A stretch of 20,331 bases of DNA. It comes from Verrucomicrobia bacterium UBA3063. GTDB taxonomy: Bacteria > Verrucomicrobiota > Verrucomicrobiia > Methylacidiphilales > Verrucolacustridaceae. How positions within the stretch are numbered: the first letter of the stretch is position 1; each line of letters starts with the position of its first letter. The notes under the pieces were generated by a model. It made no database searches. It saw only the letters and a list, made by a program, of their open reading frames with translations, and was not told the origin of the DNA. The stretch lies in NCBI GenBank assembly GCA_002366885.1, contig DFCD01000118.1, positions 1 to 20,331 on the forward strand, in the 5' to 3' direction. The position numbers were made by a program, and so were the translations under genes. Shown here piece after piece: positions 15,476-20,331 of the stretch.

Positions 15476-16110
15476 GGATTTCGGTCTAAAATGGCGCAGA
15501 CCTCTTCGTCGGTGACTTGGTCGAAGTTTTCGTAGGCCTGGCCGACGGCGTAGAAGAATTCCGGGGCGTCGAGACAGACCACTTTATCAGCCTCGATTTC
15601 CAACTCCCGGATAGAGGCGGGCGAGGCGACGGGAACCGCCACGACCACCTTGGCGGCCCCGGCTGCCCGGACCGCACGGATGGCGACTTTCATGGTTGCC
15701 CCGGTGGCAATGCCGTCATCCACCAAGAGCACAGTTTTACCTTTAAGCGTATGGGCATGTCGGTGCGACCGGTATAGCCGGGCCCGCTCCCGGATGATGC
15801 CCATCTGTTCGTGGACGATAGGTTCCAGTGATCCCGGTTGTTGCTTCACTGCGCTCCGAAACTCCTCATTGACGAAGACGCTGCCGTCTTCGGCCACTGC
15901 ACCCACGGCCAGCTCCGGTTGGGCCGGGTACGGCAGTTTGCGGAGAAGAATCACATCCAAGGGTGCGCCAAGAGATTGGGCCACCTGTTCAGCCACTGCC
16001 ACCCCGCCCCGGGGAAGGCCCAGAACGACGACCTCGCTGGAATTACCATAAGTCCGCAGGCTTTGGGCGAGCGATTGGCCGGCTTCCCGGCGGTCCCGAT
16101 AGGCCGTCAT
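15472..16110 (-). CDS. Phosphoribosyltransferase-domain protein
   Basis: This 212-residue protein is a type I phosphoribosyltransferase-fold protein. It has the PRPP-binding motif VLLVDDGIATGATM, and the N-terminal half (RDRREAGQSLAQSL, VVVLGLPRGGVAVAEQVAQSLGAPLDVILLRKL, PELAVGAVAEDGSVFVN) matches the stand-alone bacterial PRTase-like group often annotated only as 'phosphoribosyltransferase family protein'. It lacks features that would assign it to a particular purine or pyrimidine salvage enzyme, and substrate is unknown. The ATG has no Shine-Dalgarno site. Instead, an extended -10 element (TGGTATTAT) ends exactly six bases before it, so the message is probably leaderless. The gene is divergent from the membrane protein at 16173 and convergent with the small secreted protein, sharing the TTAA where both stop codons overlap. 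Confidence 0.88.
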   Translation of the reverse strand: MTAYRDRREAGQSLAQSLRTYGNSSEVVVLGLPRGGVAVAEQVAQSLGAPLDVILLRKLPYPAQPELAVGAVAEDGSVFVNEEFRSAVKQQPGSLEPIVHEQMGIIRERARLYRSHRHAHTLKGKTVLLVDDGIATGATMKVAIRAVRAAGAAKVVVAVPVASPASIRELEIEADKVVCLDAPEFFYAVGQAYENFDQVTDEEVCAILDRNP

Positions 16111-16116
16111 TCGTAC

Positions 16117-16125
16117 ATAATACCA
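16117..16125 (-). promoter_or_regulatory. Extended -10 promoter, probable leaderless start for the phosphoribosyltransferase gene
   Basis: On the minus strand TGGTATTAT (TGn plus TATTAT, five of six to TATAAT) is followed by GTACGA and then the ATG at 16110. With standard -10 to +1 spacing, transcription would begin at the A of the start codon. The -35 region is poor, which fits an extended -10 promoter. Its complement, CATAAT at 16116-16121, could serve as a -10 for the divergent gene, but no -35 is seen for that. Confidence 0.55.
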
Positions 16126-16172
16126 GGAAAAGAGGAGCTTGGAATCTTGGGGGTGAGGGGGAGAGTCTGTGG

Positions 16173-16763
16173 ATGAAGAAAGACCGACTCAGCCGACTCT
16201 TGGGCGAGATACGAGCACTGGAAGAACAGATCGTCGAGGAGCTCCACGACAAAGAAAAAGAGTACGGCTACAAAATCCAGAAAACCAAGGTCCGCTTTGC
16301 GGACGAGATCCGGCGACAGCACCGGAAGCTCAGAATCAGACTACACCGTTACGTGCTGGGTTCCCGGTTCCTGGTCCTAATCACCACCCCGGTCATCTAC
16401 GCCTGCCTAATCCCGATGGTTCTGCTCGACCTGGTCTGCAGTCTCTATCAGTGGCTGTGCTTTCCGATCTACGGCATCCCTTATGTTCGGCGAGGGGAGT
16501 ATCTGGCCTTTGACCGGCACCATCTCCAGTACCTGAACCTGATCGAGAAGATCAACTGCGAGTACTGCGCCTACGCCAACGGAATCCTGGCTTACGTGAC
16601 GGAGATTGCCGCGAGGACGGAACAGTACTGGTGCCCCATCAAACACTTCCGTTGCGTGAAGTGCGCCCACAAAAGATATCGGCACTTCTTTAATTTTGGG
16701 GATGCGGAGGGATATGCCAGAAATCTTGAGGCAATCCGGAAGCAGTTTCGCGACATTAAATAA
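16173..16763 (+). CDS. Membrane protein of unknown function with paired cysteines
   Basis: This 196-residue protein has three parts. Residues 1-60 are highly charged and helical, probably a coiled coil. Residues about 66-105 are hydrophobic (FLVLITTPVIYACLIPMVLL and on), consistent with one or two membrane segments. The C-terminal 90 residues are soluble and carry C129-x2-C132 (NCEYCAYANG), C154-P-I-K-H, and C161-x2-C164-A-H (RCVKCAH), followed by KRYRHFFNFGDAEGY. The paired cysteines and histidines suggest a metal site (zinc or Fe-S) or a redox site, but this is inference. It reminds me of uncharacterised conserved bacterial membrane proteins with a YCxYANG motif; I know no function for them. 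The ATG at 16173 has a GAGGGGGAG about nine bases upstream; a longer open frame upstream overlaps the divergent gene and is unlikely. No stable operon partner is evident. Confidence 0.8.
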   Translation: MKKDRLSRLLGEIRALEEQIVEELHDKEKEYGYKIQKTKVRFADEIRRQHRKLRIRLHRYVLGSRFLVLITTPVIYACLIPMVLLDLVCSLYQWLCFPIYGIPYVRRGEYLAFDRHHLQYLNLIEKINCEYCAYANGILAYVTEIAARTEQYWCPIKHFRCVKCAHKRYRHFFNFGDAEGYARNLEAIRKQFRDIK

Positions 16764-16860
16764 GGTTTTACTCCCACGCTCGAAAGGCGCTTTTGTGTCC
16801 TTAACGAATAGGTCCTGTTTAGGACATGCCTTTCTTTATTTTTTCACGTAATTAATTAGT
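16764..16860 (+). promoter_or_regulatory. AT-richer control region upstream of the PAS/exopolysaccharide operon
   Basis: This gap is visibly richer in A/T than its surroundings. It holds a weak hairpin (CGAAAG 16781-16786 with CTTTTG 16790-16795) that might end the upstream gene; an inverted repeat GTCCT-GTTT-AGGAC (16812-16825); another half-site TGTCCT (16796-16801) that also pairs with AGGACA (16821-16826); and a T-rich tract followed by TAATTAATTAG. The two GTCCT copies are 15 bases apart. This would suit a regulator-binding site, but I see no convincing -35/-10 pair and no known operator consensus. Confidence 0.4.
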
Positions 16861-16866
16861 GGAGGA
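16861..16866 (+). promoter_or_regulatory. Strong Shine-Dalgarno site that sets the PAS protein start
   Basis: GGAGGA ends seven bases before TTG at 16874, the best ribosome-binding site in the window. It argues against the in-frame GTG at 16859, which overlaps the site itself. An ATG at 16904 preceded by GGATGGA is a second possible start. Confidence 0.6.
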
Positions 16867-16873
16867 TTATATT

Positions 16874-17566
16874 TTGGGTAAAGTGATCTTGGATGGATTT
16901 CCAATGAAAAGACTCAATCACGACTCCAATCCTAATCTCGAGCTGTTCCGCGGACCGCTCCAGGAACATCCTCTGGGCGCAATTTTGGAACGTTGGGCGG
17001 CTTACACCGATCTCTGTGTTGTCATTGCCGACGCCTCCGGCCGAATTGTCTGGGTCAACGCCGCCTTTACCAGGATGTGCGGCTACAACTCCGATGAGTT
17101 GATCGGCAAGAAGCCTGGCCATATTTTGAGCGGTAATTTAACCGATAAGTCCCCGCGCTCTGTTTTAAACCGGGCCATCTCCCAAGGCATGAAGGTCCAC
17201 ACCCGGATTGTGAACTACAACAAGGCCGGTCAACCCTACTGGGCGGAAGTTCATCTGGAGCCTATCCACGACTCCAAGGGTCAGATCTCCGGATATATTT
17301 CCATAGAAAAGGACGTCACCAAGGAGGAGAAACACCAGCACGATATCGGGGAACTTTCCGCCTCCATGTACGAGCAGCTTGTGGAGGCCCTCAACCATTC
17401 CGGCAACGGAGCGACTGGAAACATGAGTATTATGGATACAGCTAAGGATGTGGGCAGGGTATCCGAGAGCCCCGAGGAGTTTATTCGCCGGTGGCGATCC
17501 CAGACCTCCATTGCCTCACCGGATGTCCGGCCCCGTGGGATCTTTGATAGCACGAAGGCAGATTGA
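16874..17566 (+). CDS. Single-PAS-domain protein, candidate sensor for the exopolysaccharide operon
   Basis: The product is about 230 residues with one PAS sensory domain at roughly residues 38-150: the core VVIADASGRIVWVNAAFTRMCGY is followed by GKKPGHILSGNLTD, then VNYNKAGQPYWAEVHLEPI and ISGYISIEKDVTKEE, the usual PAS/PAC ending. The LOV photoreceptor cysteine is absent; the GKKPG form is the common non-LOV type. The C-terminal 80 residues are polar and show no kinase, GGDEF, EAL or DNA-binding domain that I can recognise. There is no signal peptide, so it is probably cytoplasmic and may act through protein contacts. The start is most likely TTG at 16874 because of the GGAGGA site. The porin-like gene begins 20 bases after its stop, so it is likely the first gene of that operon and may sense a signal controlling polymer export or synthesis. 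Confidence 0.8.
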   Translation: MGKVILDGFPMKRLNHDSNPNLELFRGPLQEHPLGAILERWAAYTDLCVVIADASGRIVWVNAAFTRMCGYNSDELIGKKPGHILSGNLTDKSPRSVLNRAISQGMKVHTRIVNYNKAGQPYWAEVHLEPIHDSKGQISGYISIEKDVTKEEKHQHDIGELSASMYEQLVEALNHSGNGATGNMSIMDTAKDVGRVSESPEEFIRRWRSQTSIASPDVRPRGIFDSTKAD

Positions 17567-17574
17567 AGGCTTTT

Positions 17575-17579
17575 GGGGA
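17575..17579 (+). promoter_or_regulatory. Ribosome-binding site that sets the start of the TPR/beta-barrel gene
   Basis: GGGGA ends seven bases before ATG 17587. This favours the ATG over the in-frame TTG at 17563, which overlaps the PAS gene stop. Confidence 0.5.
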
Positions 17580-17586
17580 CCTCTAC

Positions 17587-19587
17587 ATGGGTGGAGGCAT
17601 AAATTGGTCTAGTTTGAGAATTTTTTTAACCGCTGTGCCCTTGGTTATGGGGGAATTGTGGGCCGGCTCGGATTTTGAGAATGGGCTGGAGGCGGAGAAA
17701 AGCCTGCAACTCTACGAGGCCCGGGACCATTTCCGGGCGGCAGTGAAAGAGAGCCCGGATACGCCTGGTGTGGCGGAACACATGGCATGGTTCCTCCATC
17801 TGAACGGCTTTCACGACGAGGAGTGCGTCGCCCTTTTCCGGTTGGTGGGTCCCAAGGGCCAGGATCCGGCGGTCATGGAAATGGCGGCCAAGCAGGTGGA
17901 AAGGGAGTTGGGTCTGCGGGGGGCCATGAGCGAAGCGGAGAAAGCGGAACAAAAGTCCTTTCAGGAAGCCCAACTGCAAAAAGCTGTGATGGGATCCGAC
18001 GCCGAGCGCGGCGGAGCTCTGGTTGATGCCGGAAAACTGGCCGAAGGAATTCAGCTTTTGGAGTCGGCCGTGAAAAGTGATCCGGAAAATCTTCCCCTGC
18101 AACTCAAGCTGGCCAGGGCCCTCTACTGGTCGGGAAAAAAGGCCGAGGCGGATCAGGTCTACGCCCGTCTTTTGAGGAAACAGCCGAACAATCCGGCGTT
18201 GCTTTACGAACGGGCGGGAGTGGTGGCGAGCGAGGATCAGCTGGATCGGGCGAGGAGCCTGTTGGCAGCGGCAGAGAAAGCCCGCCCTGGAGACACAAGG
18301 ATCCTGCTGGAGCGGGCGCGGATCGAGTCGCTGGGGTATGACCGTGAGGCGACACTGGCGGCGTTGGACCGGATTCCGGCAAAGGACCAGGATTCCGCCC
18401 AAGTGTGGCTTGGTCGGGGTCGGGCGGACCATGGCCTAGGGCAGTTTGCGGCGGCGGCAGAGTCCTACCAGAAGGCGTTAGAGAAGGCGCCCCATCTGGA
18501 GGAGGCGGCGAATCGGTTATCGGAGTGTCACTTGCGTCGGGGGGATTTTGGGGCGGCGGATGAAATGATCTCTGACTGGCAGAATCGGGAGCGGGGACTC
18601 GACTGGACGATACGCCAGGATCTTTACGCCGAGCTGACCGATCCACGAATGGGGGCAAGTTTTGCCAGTTACTCCAACTCCGTCCAATACCTCGAGTTGG
18701 ATTTTGGGCTTTACGGAAACTTTCGACCGATCCCGGAGGTGGAGATCCGGCCTTCGGTAGTGAACTCGCTATTCCAGCAGATCGGCTTCAGTAACATCGA
18801 CCGGCAGGGGGGATTGGTGGAAGTGAACGCCCGACCGGACGACTGGGTGGCGGTGAGCGGCAACGTCGGCCTAAACGGCTACACCAATGACTGGTTGAGC
18901 ACGGTCGGCGGTGTTTCTGCCGAGTTTTTTCCCGTGCACTGGCTGGATCTGGGGGTGGGGGTGAACTATTTCGACCTGATCGACTTTCAACCGCCTTTCG
19001 GCGTGGGAATTTACGATCTGGTGACGACGATCGGCGGGGTGGGGAACCGGGTCACCAGCACACAGGGGAATCTGCAGGCCCGCCTTCGGCCGTATGCGGG
19101 ATGGGAGCTTTTTGCCCGCACCCGGCTGGCCTCCTTCTCCGATGCCAACACCTTTCAGGATAATTTGGTCCAGGCGGCCTACACCTTCCGCAACCAGCAA
19201 CCCCGGGTCACGGCTTCCTACAACTACTACTACATGTCGCTACTCAACCCGGCCCGGAACTATCAGCCGATCGCGGGAGGCATCACCACCCCTTCGTACT
19301 ACGATCCCGACGCATTGAACATCAACTCGTGGAAGGTGGAAGTGGTGGGGAAGCCGGCAGACTGGGTGGAGATGGGCGGGGAGGGGTACCTGTACAACAT
19401 CATGGAAAACGGCGGCTTCGGCCAATCCGTCTTCATTTTCACCAAGTTTGAACTGGATGGACCCGAGAACACCCTGCGACTGGACGGGCGTTACTTCACC
19501 CAGAATCGTGGACTTACCAGAAACGATACTCCGGGAGGGTCCTTCAACGCCCTCAACTTCCTTTTGACCTATGAACACCGCTTCTGA
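17587..19587 (+). CDS. TPR plus outer-membrane beta-barrel protein, probable exopolysaccharide export porin
   Basis: The 666-residue product has three parts. An N-terminal signal peptide (about residues 1-26: INWSSLR, then the hydrophobic IFLTAVPLVMGELWA). Then about 320 residues of helical TPR-like repeats, for example AEGIQLLESAVKSDPENLPL, ADQVYARLLRKQPNNPALLY and AAAESYQKALEKAPHLEEAA. From about residue 358 to the end, alternating aromatic/polar strands (VQYLELDFGLYGNF, WLDLGVGVNYFDL, RVTASYNYYYMSL, ALNFLLTYEHRF) form a roughly 300-residue beta-barrel ending in the terminal Phe typical of outer-membrane proteins. This architecture, periplasmic TPRs followed by a C-terminal barrel, is that of BcsC and PgaA, which export cellulose and poly-GlcNAc. 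The next gene, overlapping by 17 bases, encodes a BcsA-like synthase, which supports that role. Sequence similarity to a specific exporter is not obvious, so the polymer is unknown. Confidence 0.85.
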   Translation: MGGGINWSSLRIFLTAVPLVMGELWAGSDFENGLEAEKSLQLYEARDHFRAAVKESPDTPGVAEHMAWFLHLNGFHDEECVALFRLVGPKGQDPAVMEMAAKQVERELGLRGAMSEAEKAEQKSFQEAQLQKAVMGSDAERGGALVDAGKLAEGIQLLESAVKSDPENLPLQLKLARALYWSGKKAEADQVYARLLRKQPNNPALLYERAGVVASEDQLDRARSLLAAAEKARPGDTRILLERARIESLGYDREATLAALDRIPAKDQDSAQVWLGRGRADHGLGQFAAAAESYQKALEKAPHLEEAANRLSECHLRRGDFGAADEMISDWQNRERGLDWTIRQDLYAELTDPRMGASFASYSNSVQYLELDFGLYGNFRPIPEVEIRPSVVNSLFQQIGFSNIDRQGGLVEVNARPDDWVAVSGNVGLNGYTNDWLSTVGGVSAEFFPVHWLDLGVGVNYFDLIDFQPPFGVGIYDLVTTIGGVGNRVTSTQGNLQARLRPYAGWELFARTRLASFSDANTFQDNLVQAAYTFRNQQPRVTASYNYYYMSLLNPARNYQPIAGGITTPSYYDPDALNINSWKVEVVGKPADWVEMGGEGYLYNIMENGGFGQSVFIFTKFELDGPENTLRLDGRYFTQNRGLTRNDTPGGSFNALNFLLTYEHRF

Positions 19588-20331
19588 TTCCGGCCGGGCC
19601 CGCCGGTACAAGGACTCGATCCTGGCCCCTCTGCGGAGAAAAAACCGGATCCTCTACACCTCCACGATCCTTGTCGGAATCGTCTATCTGCAGTGGCTTT
19701 TTCGCATGCTGGATTGGGGGCATCCCGTCGCCGCCGGCTTTTTCGTTTTGGCTGAGCTGATCTGCTTTGTCTGCATCCTGGTCTGGGCCGACATGCTTTC
19801 CGAGGAACGCCTCCATCCGCGCCAGACCATGGAATGGAAGGGGAAACTGCCGGATGTCGATCTTCTGGTCACCGTCTGCAATGAGCCGATGGAGATCGTC
19901 AGGCCTACCCTCGAGGCGGTGGCTAAGATCGATTACCCGCACCTTCACGTCATGGTGCTGGATGACGGGCACTCGAAGGAGGTGAGGGAGCTCGCCCAAA
20001 AGCTGAAGTTCGGTTACAGCGCCCGCAAAGAGAGAACCGCCGCCAAGGGAGGCAACCTAAATCACGGGATGCGAATCACCCATTCCCCTTTCGTGATGAC
20101 CTTGGATGCTGACCAGATTCCAAAACCAGAGGTGATCCACCGAATGATCGGCTATTTCCAGATCCCCAAGATTGGCTTTGTGGGAAGCCGCCAGTCCTTT
20201 CGGGTGCCACCCGGCGATCCTTGGGGCAACCGGGACACCGTCTTTTACGAAGCGATGCAGATCAGCAAGAACGCCCATAACGCGTCGATTTCCTGCGGAA
20301 GCGGAGTGATCTACCGCAGAAAAGCCATCGA
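19571..20331 (+). CDS. Cellulose-synthase-like family 2 glycosyltransferase (3' truncated by window edge)
   Basis: The visible 253 residues are the N-terminus of a processive GT2 polysaccharide synthase of the BcsA type. Two membrane helices (YTSTILVGIVYLQWLF and FFVLAELICFVCILVW) precede the catalytic domain. Catalytic-domain motifs are DLLVTVCNEPMEIVRPTLEA, the first aspartates D131-D132 in MVLDDGHSKE, the AKGGNLNHGM motif, and the DAD metal-binding triad D179-A-D181 in MTLDADQIP, followed by SCGSGVIYRR. The later catalytic Asp, the QxxRW motif, further helices and any C-terminal PilZ (c-di-GMP) domain lie beyond the window, so the product could be cellulose or another beta-glycan. The ATG lies inside the end of the previous gene (17-base overlap) in a different frame, implying coupled translation. 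There is no Shine-Dalgarno site before the ATG. Confidence 0.93.
   Translation, partial: MNTASDSGRARRYKDSILAPLRRKNRILYTSTILVGIVYLQWLFRMLDWGHPVAAGFFVLAELICFVCILVWADMLSEERLHPRQTMEWKGKLPDVDLLVTVCNEPMEIVRPTLEAVAKIDYPHLHVMVLDDGHSKEVRELAQKLKFGYSARKERTAAKGGNLNHGMRITHSPFVMTLDADQIPKPEVIHRMIGYFQIPKIGFVGSRQSFRVPPGDPWGNRDTVFYEAMQISKNAHNASISCGSGVIYRRKAI

Noticed and set aside
16874..17566. LOV blue-light photoreceptor
   Set aside because: The PAS core resembles LOV in outline, but the flavin-binding cysteine (NCRFLQ motif) is replaced by GKKPGHIL, and the second conserved Asn (FWN) is Ala (YWA).
1..20331. CRISPR arrays, tRNA/rRNA genes, insertion sequences, toxin-antitoxin pairs
   Set aside because: No spaced direct repeats, no cloverleaf sequences, no transposase or terminal inverted repeats, and no small paired toxin genes were seen on either strand.

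Overview
This is a GC-rich window (by eye around 60% G+C) of densely packed bacterial chromosome, with no gap over 300 bases; the longest non-coding stretch is about 150 bases. The GyrA and GyrB sequences, a complete set of proton-pumping complex I subunits, an outer-membrane beta-barrel protein and weak or absent Shine-Dalgarno sites at several starts all fit a Gram-negative, respiring bacterium. The GyrA N-terminus and the GyrB insertion look to me like the Planctomycetes-Verrucomicrobia-Chlamydiae group, most likely Verrucomicrobiota. That placement is recalled family resemblance, not a computed tree.

Layout. (1) 1-3315: 3' end of gyrB, then complete gyrA. (2) 3312-4316: a secreted PhoD-like phosphatase whose start overlaps the gyrA stop. 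(3) 4331-10606: nuoI, then nuoJ-K-L-M-N, tightly packed with start/stop overlaps; this is the membrane arm of NADH:quinone oxidoreductase plus its 4Fe-4S subunit NuoI. (4) 10662-15168: an A-type iron-sulfur carrier, phosphoenolpyruvate carboxylase, and then nuoH, which normally sits just before nuoI but here lies about 9 kb downstream. nuoA-G are not in the window. (5) 15176-16110: a small secreted protein of unknown function and a convergent phosphoribosyltransferase gene whose stop codon overlaps it. (6) 16173-16763: a conserved-looking membrane protein with paired cysteines. (7) 16764-20331: an AT-richer control region, then a PAS-domain protein, a TPR plus beta-barrel outer-membrane protein, and the start of a cellulose-synthase-like glycosyltransferase.

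How they work together. Regions 3-4 form one same-strand block combining respiration (complex I), Fe-S cluster supply for complex I and other enzymes, and anaplerotic carbon entry (PEP carboxylase). Region 7 looks like an exopolysaccharide synthesis-and-export operon: an inner-membrane GT2 synthase makes the polymer, the TPR/barrel protein (BcsC/PgaA architecture) exports it, and the PAS protein is a candidate sensor. The most notable points are a leucine in NuoM where a key pumping lysine normally sits, the displaced nuoH, non-standard residues at both quinolone-contact positions of GyrA, a changed C-terminal effector residue in PEP carboxylase, the PAS-porin-synthase operon, and a probable leaderless promoter for the phosphoribosyltransferase.
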